NCBI RefSeq assembly: GCF_003325955.1
Contig: NZ_CP030929.1
Coordinates: 806,001-870,000, forward strand
Source of the DNA: Aurantimicrobium sp. MWH-Uga1
GTDB taxonomy: Bacteria; Actinomycetota; Actinomycetes; Actinomycetales; Microbacteriaceae
Reading direction: 5' to 3'
Length of the DNA: 64,000 nt
Positions 41,637 to 51,393 of the stretch are shown piece after piece. A model generated the notes under the pieces. The model was given only the letters and a program-made list of their open reading frames with translations, searched no databases and had not been told where the DNA came from. How positions within the stretch are numbered: position 1 is the first letter of the stretch; every line of letters starts with the position of its first letter. The position numbers and the translations under genes are program-made.

Positions 41637-42948
41637 GTGCAGCTACGGTCTCTGCATCTAAGACATGTCGCTCTGTCGCGGTGAGGTATCCCTGGTGGAT
41701 GGTTGCTACAACTTGACCTGCAAGCTCGATACCGAGGTATGGAGTGTTGTGAGAAAGGCCTGCCAAATCTTCAACACTGAAGTTGCGGCGCGTAGATGGA
41801 TCAACAAGTACAAGTTCAGCCTGAATACCTGGCTCAATCTTCTGCCCGTGTGTCGTGAGACCACCGATACGAGCAGGGGCTTCTGACATCACTCGCGACA
41901 CCTCTGCCCAGCCGATTAAGCCGGTTTCAACCATCGTTGTTTGGACAACGGCCAGAGCAGATTCGAGACCAACCATGCCAAAAGCTGCAGCGCCCCATTC
42001 GCAATCCTTGCTCTCAACTGGGTGTGGAGCATGGTCAGTAGCGACAATGTCAATGGTTCCGTCAGCAAGGGCTTCACGCAGTGCCATCACATCTTCAGCG
42101 CGACGCAGAGGCGGGTTTACCTTGAAGCGAGCGTCATAACTTTCAGCACGTTCGTCCGTCAGGAGCAAATGGTGAGGTGTGACTTCAGCGGTGACATTAA
42201 TTCCACGCTTCTTTGCCCAGCGAATGACATCGACAGAACCCGCCGTAGAGAGGTGGCAGATGTGTAGACGAGAGTCAGTATGTTCGGCCAGGAGAACGTC
42301 GCGAGCAATGATGGATTCTTCAGCAACTGCTGGCCAGCCTGCCAAACCGAGGCGAGCGGAAACCTCACTTTCGTTCATCTGTGCGTCAACGGTGAGGCGT
42401 GGTTCTTGCGCGTGTTGAGCAATAACGCCGCCAAATGTCTTCACATACTCAAGTGCACGTCGCATGATGAGTGGGTCAAAGACACACTTTCCGTCATCGG
42501 AGAATACGCGGACTGCTGCGCGTGAGTTAGCCATGGCTCCTAACTCAGCAAGCTGCTGGCCCTCCAGGCCTTTCGTAACTGCACCAATAGGGCGTACGGT
42601 TGCATATCCGGCTTCATCACCTAGCCGAAGCACCTGTTCAACGACACCTGCGGTGTCCGCAACTGGAAGTGTGTTTGCCATGGCAAAGACGGACGTGAAT
42701 CCACCCAGTGCCGCAGCTTGTGTACCTGTAAGTACTGTTTCTGACTGCTCGTATCCAGGCTCACGAAGGTGAGTGTGGAGATCAACCAAACCGGGAAGCA
42801 CGATGAGACCTTCAGCATCAATCTTCGTCGCAGAGACAGAGCTGAGGCCTTTGCCGACAGCAGTTACGCGAGTCCCTTCAACCAAGATGTCTGCCCGAGA
42901 ACCATCTGGGAGGGTCGTTCCAGTGATGAGTAAATCTGGATTAGTCAT
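41611..42948 (-). CDS. pyrC: Dihydroorotase (class I)
   Basis: PyrC cyclises carbamoyl-aspartate to dihydroorotate, the third pyrimidine step. The 445-residue amidohydrolase has the zinc-binding His-x-His in [13 protein letters not shown] near residues 55-67, [22 protein letters not shown] and the catalytic Asp in [10 protein letters not shown]. It is the class I type found in Gram-positive bacteria. Its start overlaps the pyrB stop by 8 bases. Confidence 0.97.
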   Translation of the reverse strand: MTNPDLLITGTTLPDGSRADILVEGTRVTAVGKGLSSVSATKIDAEGLIVLPGLVDLHTHLREPGYEQSETVLTGTQAAALGGFTSVFAMANTLPVADTAGVVEQVLRLGDEAGYATVRPIGAVTKGLEGQQLAELGAMANSRAAVRVFSDDGKCVFDPLIMRRALEYVKTFGGVIAQHAQEPRLTVDAQMNESEVSARLGLAGWPAVAEESIIARDVLLAEHTDSRLHICHLSTAGSVDVIRWAKKRGINVTAEVTPHHLLLTDERAESYDARFKVNPPLRRAEDVMALREALADGTIDIVATDHAPHPVESKDCEWGAAAFGMVGLESALAVVQTTMVETGLIGWAEVSRVMSEAPARIGGLTTHGQKIEPGIQAELVLVDPSTRRNFSVEDLAGLSHNTPYLGIELAGQVVATIHQGYLTATERHVLDAETVAAHAELVARG

Positions 42949-43900
42949 GAGTTACCTCTCGTTCACCGGTGAGAACCATATATAGCGCTGCCATGCGCAC
43001 AGAGACACCATTGGCAACCTGTTCTAACACTGTTGATTGTGGGGAGTCCGCTGCTACAGAGCTAATTTCTAGGCCGCGGTTCATGGGGCCGGGGTGCATC
43101 ACCATTGTTTTTGCTGGAAGTGAGAAGAACCGCTCCTGGGTGAGTCCCCACATATTCGAGTATTCGCGCTCGTTGGGGAAGAAAGCATCGTGCATGCGTT
43201 CTTGCTGGATACGCAACATCATGACAACGTCAGGTTTGCTCTGAGCAAAGGCGTCGTCGAGGTCGTAACTCACCGACACTGGCCAGGTGTCGACTGCGTG
43301 AGGCAGAAGTGTGGGTGGAGCCACGAGTTGCACCTCTGCACCAAGTGTTTGCAACAGCCACACGTTAGACCGCGCCACGCGAGAGTGCAGGATATCCCCC
43401 ACGATTGTCACTTTGATGCCGTCGAGACCCTTACCGCGTGAAGAGGCACCATGTATACGCTTGCGCATGGTGAAGGCATCAAGAAGTGCCTGTGTAGGGT
43501 GTTCGTGGGTACCATCTCCAGCGTTGATGACGGGAGCATCAATCCAGCCGCTTTGAGCAAGTACTTGTGGAGCTCCTGATGCGCCGTGACGAATGACGAC
43601 CGCATCAATTCCCATTGCTGCCAGGGTTTGAGTTGTGTCCTTGAGGCTTTCGCCCTTAGACACGCTTGAACCTTTTGCTGCAAAATTAATGACATCTGCA
43701 GAGAGTCGCTTCTCAGCAGCTTCGAATGAGATTCTGGTGCGAGTGGAATCCTCGAAAAAGAGATTTACCACCGTTTTTCCACGCAATGCAGGAAGTTTTT
43801 TGACCTCCCGGTCGTTGACTGCTGACATATCTTCAGCAATATCGAGGAGCTGAATAGTGTCTTCACGTGAGACATCGCGAGTACTCAGGAGATGTTTCAA
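42941..43900 (-). CDS. pyrB: Aspartate carbamoyltransferase catalytic subunit
   Basis: PyrB joins carbamoyl phosphate and aspartate. The 319-residue protein shows the carbamoyl-phosphate loop [13 protein letters not shown] (about 50-62), the catalytic His in [11 protein letters not shown] and the [11 protein letters not shown] aspartate-site segment. No pyrI regulatory gene is adjacent, as expected for this phylum. The start overlaps the pyrR stop by 4 bases. Confidence 0.97.
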   Translation of the reverse strand: MKHLLSTRDVSREDTIQLLDIAEDMSAVNDREVKKLPALRGKTVVNLFFEDSTRTRISFEAAEKRLSADVINFAAKGSSVSKGESLKDTTQTLAAMGIDAVVIRHGASGAPQVLAQSGWIDAPVINAGDGTHEHPTQALLDAFTMRKRIHGASSRGKGLDGIKVTIVGDILHSRVARSNVWLLQTLGAEVQLVAPPTLLPHAVDTWPVSVSYDLDDAFAQSKPDVVMMLRIQQERMHDAFFPNEREYSNMWGLTQERFFSLPAKTMVMHPGPMNRGLEISSVAADSPQSTVLEQVANGVSVRMAALYMVLTGEREVTHD

Positions 43901-44439
43901 GCGCTCATCACCTCTTCGATTTCTACGCCATCTTCACCGTCATGTTCCACAAGACGAACATTGATGCGCTCGCCGTGTGCAGAGGGAAGGTTCTTACCAA
44001 CGAAATCAGCACGTATGGGAAGTTCTCTGTGTCCACGATCTGCAAGCACTGCCAAACGAACGACTTTAGGGCGCCCGAGGTCAGTGAGAGCATCTAGTGC
44101 CGCTCGAACAGTGCGGCCACTATAAAGGACATCATCGACCAAGACGACTGTCGCATCATCTATGCTCACGGGGACTTCTGTGGGCGCTGTGGAACGGGTG
44201 GGTTGCTGATAGAGGTCGTCACGATACATCGTGACGTCCAAAGACCCAACGGGAACTGAATTACCGGGAACGATGGATTCGAGAATAGACGCAAGGCGAT
44301 GTGCGAGAGTAACACCCCGTGTAGGAATGCCAAGAAGGATCAGTGACTGTACGCCTCGATTCGATTCGAGGATTTCGTGAGCAATCCGCGTCAGTGCGCG
44401 TTGCATGTCAGTCGCCTGCATGATGGTTCGTGCAGTCAT
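43897..44439 (-). CDS. pyrR: PyrR bifunctional regulator/uracil phosphoribosyltransferase
   Basis: PyrR binds pyr mRNA in a UMP-dependent manner and usually has weak uracil phosphoribosyltransferase activity. The 180-residue protein has the PRPP-binding signature [19 protein letters not shown] near 97-115, the family's [13 protein letters not shown] and the RNA-binding basic surface region [12 protein letters not shown]. It heads the pyrR-pyrB-pyrC-PH-carA-carB-pyrF run. AAGGAGG lies 5 bases before the ATG and is joined directly to a PyrR-loop hairpin, so the gene is probably autoregulated at translation. Confidence 0.96.
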   Translation of the reverse strand: MTARTIMQATDMQRALTRIAHEILESNRGVQSLILLGIPTRGVTLAHRLASILESIVPGNSVPVGSLDVTMYRDDLYQQPTRSTAPTEVPVSIDDATVVLVDDVLYSGRTVRAALDALTDLGRPKVVRLAVLADRGHRELPIRADFVGKNLPSAHGERINVRLVEHDGEDGVEIEEVMSA

Positions 44440-44444
44440 TCTGA

Positions 44445-44472
44445 CCTCCTTCCCCGCCTCTCTGGACGGAAA
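44445..44472 (-). promoter_or_regulatory. Predicted PyrR-binding hairpin overlapping the Shine-Dalgarno
   Basis: On the minus strand the pyrR leader reads UUUCCG-UCCAGAGAGG-CGGGGA-AGGAGG before the ATG. The loop UCCAGAGAGGC (44466-44456) fits the core of the known PyrR recognition consensus, UCCNGNGAGGY. Arms 44467-44472 and 44451-44456 can form 6 pairs including two G-U. The 3' arm shares its last base with the AAGGAGG ribosome-binding site (44445-44451). PyrR bound here would block initiation, as described for mycobacteria. No terminator hairpin is evident, which argues for translational control rather than attenuation. Confidence 0.8.
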
Positions 44473-44500
44473 TTAAAGGATGTCTAATAGTCTTAGTGTA

Positions 44501-44914
44501 TCAGTTTGCCGTGGAAGCGATAGTAGCTAACAAACCATTTACAAATCCGGCAGATTCGTCCGTTGATAAGGTTTTGGCAGCTTCAACAGCTTCATCAACA
44601 GCGACTGCCGCTGGAACGTCAGTGTTGTAAAGAATTTCCCACACAGCGATGCGAACTATGGCACGATCAACCGCAGGCATACGCTCTAAAGACCAACCAC
44701 GGGAATAGGTTTCAATGGTTTCGTCGATTTCCACACCGTGGTCAATGACACCGTCGATGATTTCGCGAGCGTAGAGCCACGAAGTTGCACGATCGGGTTC
44801 GTTTGCTGCTCTTTCTGCTTCCGCTTCAAGAGCTTCTGTCAGTGAGATATCTCTCACATCAGCAGAAAAGAGCACATCCAGTGCGCGCTTACGCGCTTTT
44901 GTTCGTGCGCTCAT
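44501..44914 (-). CDS. nusB: Transcription antitermination factor NusB
   Basis: NusB with S10 binds boxA in rRNA transcripts to prevent premature termination. The 137-residue all-helical protein has ARKRALDVLFSADVRD at the N-terminus, the MPAVDRAIVRIAVWEILY core and the final helix pair VDEAVEAAKTLSTDESAGFVNGLL. It lies 3 bases after efp. The 61-base gap to pyrR holds the PyrR hairpin; a separate pyr promoter there was not clear, so pyrR may also be reached from nusB. Confidence 0.95.
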   Translation of the reverse strand: MSARTKARKRALDVLFSADVRDISLTEALEAEAERAANEPDRATSWLYAREIIDGVIDHGVEIDETIETYSRGWSLERMPAVDRAIVRIAVWEILYNTDVPAAVAVDEAVEAAKTLSTDESAGFVNGLLATIASTAN

Positions 44915-44917
44915 GAA

Positions 44918-45481
44918 TTAGTCGTTTACGCGACCCTGGTAGGAACCATCGCGCGTGTCAACCTTCACCTTGGTGCCGATTTCCAAGAACAGTGGGACCT
45001 GGATTTCTAGACCTGTTTCAACTGTCGCAGGCTTGTTGCCACCGGTCGAGCGGTCACCCTGCAGACCAGGCTCGGTGTAGGTGATTTCGAGAACAACTGT
45101 TGCGGGGAGGTCAACATAAAGTGGAGAACCTTCATGCAACGCAATTTGAACATCCTGGTTTTCCAGCATGTAGTTTTTTGCATCTCCGACAACTGCAGCT
45201 GAAACAGGAAGCTGTTCGTAGTTGTCTTTATCCATGAAAACATACTCGTTGCCATCGTTGTAAAGGTATTGGAAGTCGCGACGATCAACATTTGTGATGT
45301 CAATCTTTGTGCCAGCGTTGTAGGTCTTGTCGACGACTTTGCCAGTCATGAGGTTCTTCATCTTGGTGCGGACGAAAGCACCGCCCTTACCAGGCTTTAC
45401 ATGCTGAAACTCGATGATGGTCCAAAGTGCACCATCGATGTTGAGAACGATTCCGTTCTTTATGTCAGCAGTCGTTGCCAT
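44918..45481 (-). CDS. efp: Translation elongation factor P
   Basis: EF-P relieves ribosome stalling at polyproline stretches. The 187-residue protein has the usual three beta-barrel domains. The modification loop reads [14 protein letters not shown], with the PGKGGA tip lysine near residue 32. No known EF-P modification genes are in the window. It is followed by nusB after 3 bases and preceded by a 103-base gap to aroQ. Confidence 0.96.
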   Translation of the reverse strand: MATTADIKNGIVLNIDGALWTIIEFQHVKPGKGGAFVRTKMKNLMTGKVVDKTYNAGTKIDITNVDRRDFQYLYNDGNEYVFMDKDNYEQLPVSAAVVGDAKNYMLENQDVQIALHEGSPLYVDLPATVVLEITYTEPGLQGDRSTGGNKPATVETGLEIQVPLFLEIGTKVKVDTRDGSYQGRVND

Positions 45482-45511
45482 GAGTAATCCTTAAGATGTG
45501 AGTAAACGCGG

Positions 45512-45537
45512 TTGGGCGCTTAGTTTTCAGCGCCCAA
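45512..45537 (-). terminator. Hairpin between aroQ and efp
   Basis: A 9-bp perfect stem TTGGGCGCT/AGCGCCCAA (45512-45520 with 45529-45537) with an 8-base loop lies 48 bases past the aroQ stop and 31 bases before the efp start. The minus-strand flank CCGCGTTTACTC has only a short T-run, so it may be a partial terminator at the end of the aro cluster or a structured part of the efp leader. Confidence 0.5.
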
Positions 45538-45584
45538 AAGACAATTCTATGTCTGGACTGAAGGGTAGAACGAAACCTCAGAAA

Positions 45585-46013
45585 TTAACGGGTGAGTTGT
45601 GTGAGCGCTAGACGGTAGGAATCAAAACCAAATCCAGCAATGACGCCTGTTGAAACTGCGGAAATAACACTGTTATGGCGGAAAGCTTCACGAGCATGAG
45701 GATTGGAAATATGAACCTCAATAAGCGGGATACCCGCACTAGTTACCATTGAAACTGCATCTCGCAATGCATATGAGTAGTGGGTGAACGCGGCGGGATT
45801 CAAAATAACCGGTGTGCGGGTGTCCGCTGCTTCATAAAGCCATGACATGAGTTCTGGCTCAGAGTCTGTTTGGCGCACATCAACTTCAACACGTGGTGCG
45901 TCAGAAGCAAGTACCTTGCGTAAATCATCAAGATTTTGAGAACCATAAACTTCTGGCTCTCTGGTTCCCAGACGACCAAGGTTGGGTCCGTTCAGTACGA
46001 GTATTCTTGCCAT
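45585..46013 (-). CDS. aroQ: 3-Dehydroquinate dehydratase, type II
   Basis: AroQ dehydrates 3-dehydroquinate to 3-dehydroshikimate. The 142-residue dodecamer-forming type II enzyme shows LVLNGPNLGRLGTREPEVYG with the active-site Tyr and Arg, NPAAFTHYSYALRDA with Asn/His, and EVHISNPHAREAFRHNS. It lies 18 bases after aroB and closes the aro cluster. Confidence 0.96.
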   Translation of the reverse strand: MARILVLNGPNLGRLGTREPEVYGSQNLDDLRKVLASDAPRVEVDVRQTDSEPELMSWLYEAADTRTPVILNPAAFTHYSYALRDAVSMVTSAGIPLIEVHISNPHAREAFRHNSVISAVSTGVIAGFGFDSYRLALTQLTR

Positions 46014-46031
46014 GAAGTTAGACTAACGAAA

Positions 46032-47117
46032 TTATTCCGAGAGCTCTTGGTATGCGGTGTAGAGAATTGACGTGTCTGGCACGTTCAAAACAGTTGGTTG
46101 GGCTATGTCTCTGAGAACAACAAAACGCAACATTGAGCCACGAGCCTTTTTATCCCGTTTCATCGTGCCCAAGAGATGTTCCCAGGCCTCAGATTTGTAT
46201 GTCGTTGGCAAAGTTAGAGATTCGAGAATCTTCTTTTGTCTATCAACGACAGAATCAGGAAGGTTCTGGGTCATACGAGAGAGTTCAGCGGCAAACATCA
46301 TTCCGATACTTATAGCTGCGCCATGGCGCCATGTGTAGCGTTCTGCATGTTCAATGGCATGGCCTAACGTGTGACCGTAATTGAGAATTTCTCGTTGCCC
46401 CTGTTCAGTGAAGTCTTCTGATACGACGCGGGCTTTAACTCCTACAGACAATTCAATGAGCCGCTGAAACTCTTGCGATGCAGGATCTGTTGCCCGGTCA
46501 ATATCTGCCTCAAGGATTGTCAGTATCTCTTCGTCTGCGATGAAGCCACACTTGACGATTTCTGCAAAGCCTGCCAGCAACTCATTCCGGGGAAGATTTT
46601 CAAGAACATCAAGATCGCAGACAACAGCGTGTGGGGCATAAAAGGCGCCCACCAAATTTTTACCCTCAGTTGTGTTAATTCCCGTCTTGCCGCCTACAGA
46701 GGCGTCGACCATTGCAAGAACAGTAGTTGGTATGTGAATGAGCTTTACGCCACGTAACCAGGTAGCAGCAACGAAGCCCGCAAGATCTGTAACAGCACCA
46801 CCGCCCAAACCGATAATGGCGTCAGACCGAGTGAAATCGGCTTGTCCAAGAATTTGCCAGCAAAAAGCAGCCACTTCAACCCGCTTCGCATTTTCAGCAT
46901 CCGGGACTTCAGCTAACAGTACTTCTCTATCTACAAGTAAGTCTTCACGTAGTTTGGCAGCAACAGCCCCCAAAGTTGGCGGGTGAATAATGAGAACTTT
47001 GTGGACTGCAGTCCCAAGAATTGGTCCCAAGAAAGTCTCAGCATCGGAAAGCATGCCACGACCAATATTGACCACATACTCTCCGCCGCCAGTTACAGTA
47101 ATTTGCGAAACAGTCAA
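46032..47117 (-). CDS. aroB: 3-Dehydroquinate synthase
   Basis: AroB converts DAHP to 3-dehydroquinate using NAD and a divalent metal. The 361-residue protein has NAD-binding IIGLGGGAVTDLAGFVAATWLRG, the IPTTVLAMVDASVGGKTGIN segment, metal-ligand AEIVKCGFI and the LNYGHTLGHAIEH histidines. The start overlaps aroK by 4 bases (47114-47117). Confidence 0.97.
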   Translation of the reverse strand: MTVSQITVTGGGEYVVNIGRGMLSDAETFLGPILGTAVHKVLIIHPPTLGAVAAKLREDLLVDREVLLAEVPDAENAKRVEVAAFCWQILGQADFTRSDAIIGLGGGAVTDLAGFVAATWLRGVKLIHIPTTVLAMVDASVGGKTGINTTEGKNLVGAFYAPHAVVCDLDVLENLPRNELLAGFAEIVKCGFIADEEILTILEADIDRATDPASQEFQRLIELSVGVKARVVSEDFTEQGQREILNYGHTLGHAIEHAERYTWRHGAAISIGMMFAAELSRMTQNLPDSVVDRQKKILESLTLPTTYKSEAWEHLLGTMKRDKKARGSMLRFVVLRDIAQPTVLNVPDTSILYTAYQELSE

Positions 47118-47635
47118 GACAAGCTACTTTCTCGTGGGTATCCTGCACGAATCCATTCTGATACCCGGTGGGCAACACCGTCCAAATCACCAGCTGAGGT
47201 ATCGAGAGTTAGCCAAGCAAGATCTTGGTAAATCGGCATACGTTCAGAAACTAGTTTTTTCCATGCAGAAATACCATCTCGAAGTAAGGGACGTTTTGGG
47301 TCCAAAATTCGGTCAGCTACAGCACCTTCGCTTACAGTGAGAAGAACGACAGGTACTCTTTTCAGTTCATTTTGGGTATCGGCGTTGAGAACTGCACCCC
47401 CACCTAAACTCACTATTGCTTCCTCTTGAAGTGCATTTTTGACAGCGGCGCGTTCGTAACCCCTAAATTTTTCTTCCCCTTGATGGTCAAAAATGTCAGA
47501 GATTTGTCCGTATTGTGCAACAACGAGTTTGTCTGTATCTATGCGAGGAACGTTCAGTTCTAACGCAACACGTTTCGCTACTTTTGATTTACCGGAAGCA
47601 GGAGGACCGATAAATACAGCGAGTGGGATAGCCAT
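47114..47635 (-). CDS. aroK: Shikimate kinase
   Basis: AroK phosphorylates shikimate. The 173-residue P-loop kinase has GPPASGKSKVAKRVA (residues 10-24), DTDKLV for substrate binding, a VSLGGGAVLN Walker B-like strand with the substrate-binding glycines, and the lid arginines in LDPKRPLLRDG. The Walker A is GPPASGKS rather than the more frequent GxxGxGKS form, but Lys and Ser are kept. It starts 5 bases after aroC and overlaps aroB by 4. Confidence 0.95.
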   Translation of the reverse strand: MAIPLAVFIGPPASGKSKVAKRVALELNVPRIDTDKLVVAQYGQISDIFDHQGEEKFRGYERAAVKNALQEEAIVSLGGGAVLNADTQNELKRVPVVLLTVSEGAVADRILDPKRPLLRDGISAWKKLVSERMPIYQDLAWLTLDTSAGDLDGVAHRVSEWIRAGYPRESSLS

Positions 47636-47640
47636 ATTGG

Positions 47641-48837
47641 CTACTTAGCTACAACCGTGTGTACTGAAGAAGGAATATTTGCGAGATATCCCTCTAGGTT
47701 GCGCTTTGTTTCAGAAATGTTATCGCCACCAAACTTTTCCAAAACTGCGTTGGCCAAAGTCAAAGCAACCATCGCCTCTGCAACAACACCTGCTGCAGGA
47801 ACAGCACACACGTCGGAACGCTGATGATGTGCTGGTGCAGCTTCACCAGTTGACGTATCTATTGTGCGAAGAGCGTGTGGAACTGTAGCAATTGGTTTCA
47901 TTCCTGCACGAACTCGCAGGACTGTTCCAGTGCTCATTCCGCCTTCAATACCTCCGGCGCGATCTGTTTCTCTCAATATTCCCGCTTCGGAAGCAAAGAG
48001 TTCATCGTGAGCTACCGAGCCACGACGTCTGGTCGTTTCGAATCCGTCACCGACTTCAACACCCTTGATGGCTTGAATTCCCATCAAGGCAGCAGCTAGT
48101 TGCGAATCCAAGCGCCTATCCCAGTGCACATGTGATCCAAGCCCTGGAGGAAGACCATATGCAAGAACCTCGACGACGCCACCAATGGTGTCTCCGTCCT
48201 TGTGAGCCTGATCTACCTCGGCATACATCAGCGCACTAGTTTCCTTATCGAAACAGCGCAGTTCATCGGCGTCGAGTGTGGCAACATCTTTTGCTCGTGG
48301 GAGCGGTTTACCTTCTGGAACAGAAACCGGACCGATCGCGATGGTGTGGCTGACGAGAGAAATTCCAAGTTCGGAAAGAAAAGACCGAGCAACCGCACCG
48401 AGCGCTACACGAGCTGCAGTCTCACGAGCACTTGCTCGTTCAAGAATGGGACGAGATTCGTCAAAATCATACTTTTGCATTCCGACAAGATCTGCATGTC
48501 CGGGACGTGGACGAGTAAGGGCGGCGCCTCTTCCGGATTGCAAAACAGCTGGATCTACTGGCGCGGGATTCATGACATCGACCCATTTGGGCCATTCACT
48601 GTTTCCTACCCGTAAGGCAATAGGACCGCCCAGGGTTTTGCCATGACGGACTCCCCCAGAAATGGACAATTCATCCTGCTCAAACTTCATTCGAGCGCCA
48701 CGGCCGTAGCCCAGTCGACGTCGCTGTAGGTCAGCTTGGATATCTTCAGCAAGTACGGGCACACCAGCAGGAAGACCCTCAAGTATTGCAACTAGTTCTG
48801 GGCCGTGAGATTCACCTGCAGTAAGCCATCTAAGCAT
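47641..48837 (-). CDS. aroC: Chorismate synthase
   Basis: AroC makes chorismate from EPSP using reduced flavin. The 398-residue protein has the signatures [49 protein letters not shown] and [10 protein letters not shown]. Its product feeds TrpE at 23378-24910. The start is 52 bases after the aroE stop, the largest gap within the aro run, so an internal promoter is possible but was not identified. Confidence 0.97.
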   Translation of the reverse strand: MLRWLTAGESHGPELVAILEGLPAGVPVLAEDIQADLQRRRLGYGRGARMKFEQDELSISGGVRHGKTLGGPIALRVGNSEWPKWVDVMNPAPVDPAVLQSGRGAALTRPRPGHADLVGMQKYDFDESRPILERASARETAARVALGAVARSFLSELGISLVSHTIAIGPVSVPEGKPLPRAKDVATLDADELRCFDKETSALMYAEVDQAHKDGDTIGGVVEVLAYGLPPGLGSHVHWDRRLDSQLAAALMGIQAIKGVEVGDGFETTRRRGSVAHDELFASEAGILRETDRAGGIEGGMSTGTVLRVRAGMKPIATVPHALRTIDTSTGEAAPAHHQRSDVCAVPAAGVVAEAMVALTLANAVLEKFGGDNISETKRNLEGYLANIPSSVHTVVAK

Positions 48838-48889
48838 GTTTCAATTTTGTCACAGTCAAGGAGAAGTATTGACCGACTTGTTCCTAGCT

Positions 48890-49732
48890 TCAGAGTGAAA
48901 CCGATTCAAACATTGCTCTTTTCACTGATTCTTCGTTTGGCAGCTTCACAAATGGATTTCCCTGAACAAATATCCTCACCTGTATCAGGGCCTGGTGTGC
49001 AAGCATCCGCAGGCCACTGATAACCTCTCCACCAGAGCTAGCCCATTCAGTCCCACGCCGGCTTGGCCAAGGGCTGTATGCCACATCAAGTAGCGCAGCA
49101 TGTGGGGTACGGGAAAGGTGTTGAAGAGACTGGTCGACTTCACCTGGCAGAGTAGAAATGGCTAAATTCACAGGAGATACTGTCTCAATTTTCGACAGAG
49201 GAGTTACCGAAACATTTACACCTGATCGTTGACCGACTTGTTCAAGATGGAACGCTTTTTGTGGGGTGCGTGCAATGACAGAAACATGTTCAGCCCCCAA
49301 TTCTGCAGCCGCTACAACAGCGGATGAGGCCGTTGCGCCGCTTCCAATAACAGCAACGTGGCGAGCCGAAACGACCCCCACGTCATGACTGGCATTAACA
49401 ATTCCAGAAACATCTGTATTGAAACCGTGTGTTGTGCATTGCCCAGAAGAGTGGTCGAACAACAACGTATTCACTGACTGTGTCTGTTCAGAAATGAGAT
49501 CAATGTCATCAGCTATTTCGAGCGCTGCTGTTTTATGCGGCATGGTAACCGATAAGCCCCTGAGCGTGTCATCGGTTGAATCAATAAACTTGCTCAATTC
49601 TCCGGGTTGAACATCAACTGCCAGGTACTTCCAGTCAAGACCAAGTTCCTGGTAAGCGGCTTGGTGAAGTACTGGTGAGAGTGAGTGACCAATTGGATGA
49701 CCAACGACAGCCAGGGTCGTTATGGATGTCAT
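48890..49732 (-). CDS. aroE: Shikimate dehydrogenase
   Basis: AroE reduces 3-dehydroshikimate with NADPH. The 280-residue protein shows VVGHPIGHSLSPVLHQAAY at the substrate site, the catalytic Lys in VTMPHKTAAL, the Asn/Asp pair in the NTLLFDH and GFNTDVSGI stretches, and the nucleotide loop VIGSGATASSAVVAA, a degenerate GxGGxx form that occurs in actinobacterial AroE. It begins 3 bases after the mltG stop. EPSP synthase (aroA) and DAHP synthase are not in the window. Confidence 0.93.
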   Translation of the reverse strand: MTSITTLAVVGHPIGHSLSPVLHQAAYQELGLDWKYLAVDVQPGELSKFIDSTDDTLRGLSVTMPHKTAALEIADDIDLISEQTQSVNTLLFDHSSGQCTTHGFNTDVSGIVNASHDVGVVSARHVAVIGSGATASSAVVAAAELGAEHVSVIARTPQKAFHLEQVGQRSGVNVSVTPLSKIETVSPVNLAISTLPGEVDQSLQHLSRTPHAALLDVAYSPWPSRRGTEWASSGGEVISGLRMLAHQALIQVRIFVQGNPFVKLPNEESVKRAMFESVSL

Positions 49733-49735
49733 GAC

Positions 49736-50791
49736 TTATTTCACTGCATTCGGGTTGTCGCGACGCCATTGCAAGTATTGTTCGACAGCCGCATCGTGCT
49801 CAGCAGAAGTTTCTGAGAAAACTGTCTCTCCAGTGGTGAGATTAACAGTCACAAAGAACAACCAGGGACCATCCGCTGGGCGATAGGCAGCGTCGATTGC
49901 AAGAGCCCCAGGGTTTGAAATTGGCCCAATCGGAAGCCCGGGAAGAACCCGAGTGTTGTATGGGTTTGTTGTGTCATCCAGAGCTGCTTGTGTGATGTCT
50001 AGGCAAGCAATTCCGGTTAAGCCCGCTCCGTAGCAAGTCGTAACGTCTGAACCGAGAACTTCACCGATATCTAAACGGTTGTGAAATACCCGGGAAACTT
50101 TGTAAGCATCTCCCTCAATGGGGCCACTTTCTCGCTGAATGATGGAAGCGAGTCGGATAACATCCCAACGCTCTTCAACTGGCACACCAACTTCATCGAG
50201 AGTTGCAATTGCTTTATCCACGAGTGTGTGCAGAACTGTATCCGCAGTTACACCGGGTGAAAAAGTATAGGTAGCAGGGAAAAGGAAACCTTCAAGATTG
50301 GATGCTTCGGCGGGAACATTGAAGTTGGAAGGAGTAGCCCCAGCAGATTCAAAATCTGCGAGAGGAATTCCTAGCTCTTCTGAAAGAATTTTGTAAACGT
50401 TCTTCAGCGTTGTTCCTTCAGGAATTGTTGCTTTAAGCTCGACTCTGTTTGCCGGGTCTTGGAGCGCATCGAGAGCTGACTGTGCTGACATCTCTTTCTT
50501 GAGTTTGTAAACACCAGGAATAAAGACAATCTCTGGTTGCTCTAAAAGTAATGAGTAGAAAGCATCGAAACTTTTAGTGACGCCAGATTCCACGAGATTA
50601 CTTGCGATGGCATCGCCATATTCGCCTTCACTAATGGTAAAGAGAACTTCACCTTGGCCGCTACCGGCGTAATCGTCCTGTTCGGAGCCTAGAATCCCAG
50701 CAGCAAACAAGCCACCAATGACAGCGCCAACCAGGGCAAATAATGCCAAGAAAGATCCAACAACAACAAAGATCTTCTTTGACTTATTCAT
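49736..50791 (-). CDS. mltG: Endolytic murein transglycosylase MltG
   Basis: MltG cuts nascent peptidoglycan strands and so sets glycan length. The product has one membrane helix at about residues 6-28, then the external YceG domain with the catalytic Glu in RLASIIQRESG and the conserved YNTRVLPGLPIGPISNPG segment. I prefer ATG at 50789-50791 (351 residues), where AAGGA lies 7 bases upstream. The frame extends to a TTG at 50890, which would add a 33-residue basic cytoplasmic tail (384 residues) as seen in some relatives. It follows ruvX and precedes aroE by 3 bases. Confidence 0.93.
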   Translation of the reverse strand: MNKSKKIFVVVGSFLALFALVGAVIGGLFAAGILGSEQDDYAGSGQGEVLFTISEGEYGDAIASNLVESGVTKSFDAFYSLLLEQPEIVFIPGVYKLKKEMSAQSALDALQDPANRVELKATIPEGTTLKNVYKILSEELGIPLADFESAGATPSNFNVPAEASNLEGFLFPATYTFSPGVTADTVLHTLVDKAIATLDEVGVPVEERWDVIRLASIIQRESGPIEGDAYKVSRVFHNRLDIGEVLGSDVTTCYGAGLTGIACLDITQAALDDTTNPYNTRVLPGLPIGPISNPGALAIDAAYRPADGPWLFFVTVNLTTGETVFSETSAEHDAAVEQYLQWRRDNPNAVK

Positions 50792-50928
50792 TGATTGTCC
50801 TTCAGATAAGTGTTGTGGCACAGAAACACCCTTATGTGATCTATGTCGTGGACTCATTCCAGAAGTTTTCTCTTCCACAGTCCATCCCAACTTTGTAGCA
50901 ATCTACCTTTTGAGAGTACACAACCTTT

Positions 50929-51393
50929 TCAGGCTTGCTCTGGAAACTCGCTGAGAGCCTTACCAGCCAGTTGTCCCGTTGATCGTTCGGAATCCAGGGC
51001 TTGTTGCAAAATCAGAACTGCAGCAACTTGGTCAATAACAGGGCGTGATTTTTTCTGATTTTTACCAACGGCTTTCATTGCCGAATGCGCAGATACAGTT
51101 GTCAATCTCTCGTCTATCAACCTAACTGGAATCTTTGTAACAGACGCTATTGCTCGCGCAACTTCAAGTGCATCATTAGTCGATGCAGTGTGTTCTCCAG
51201 ATAATGAGAGTGGCAATCCAATAACAATCTCGAAAACCGAAATCTCTTCAAGAATCATTGAGAGTCTGTGCAGGTAATCTGAGTTTCTCTCCAGAGTTTC
51301 ATAAGGTGTTGCCAACAGGCCATCTTTGTCGCTGCGAGCAATGCCTATTCGAACTGTGCCAACGTCTATTCCAAGACGAACACCTTCACGCAT
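50929..51393 (-). CDS. ruvX: Putative pre-16S rRNA nuclease / Holliday junction resolvase YqgF
   Basis: This 154-residue RNase H-fold nuclease is the YqgF/RuvX family, needed for 16S rRNA 5' maturation in E. coli and proposed as a resolvase. The catalytic acidic residues sit in LGIDVGTVRIGIA (Asp near 10), EIVIGLPLSLSG (Glu/loop) and RLIDERLTT (Asp/Glu near 96). It starts within one base of the alaS stop (51393). An alaS-ruvX-mltG-aroE order is widespread in Actinobacteria. Confidence 0.94.
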   Translation of the reverse strand: MREGVRLGIDVGTVRIGIARSDKDGLLATPYETLERNSDYLHRLSMILEEISVFEIVIGLPLSLSGEHTASTNDALEVARAIASVTKIPVRLIDERLTTVSAHSAMKAVGKNQKKSRPVIDQVAAVLILQQALDSERSTGQLAGKALSEFPEQA

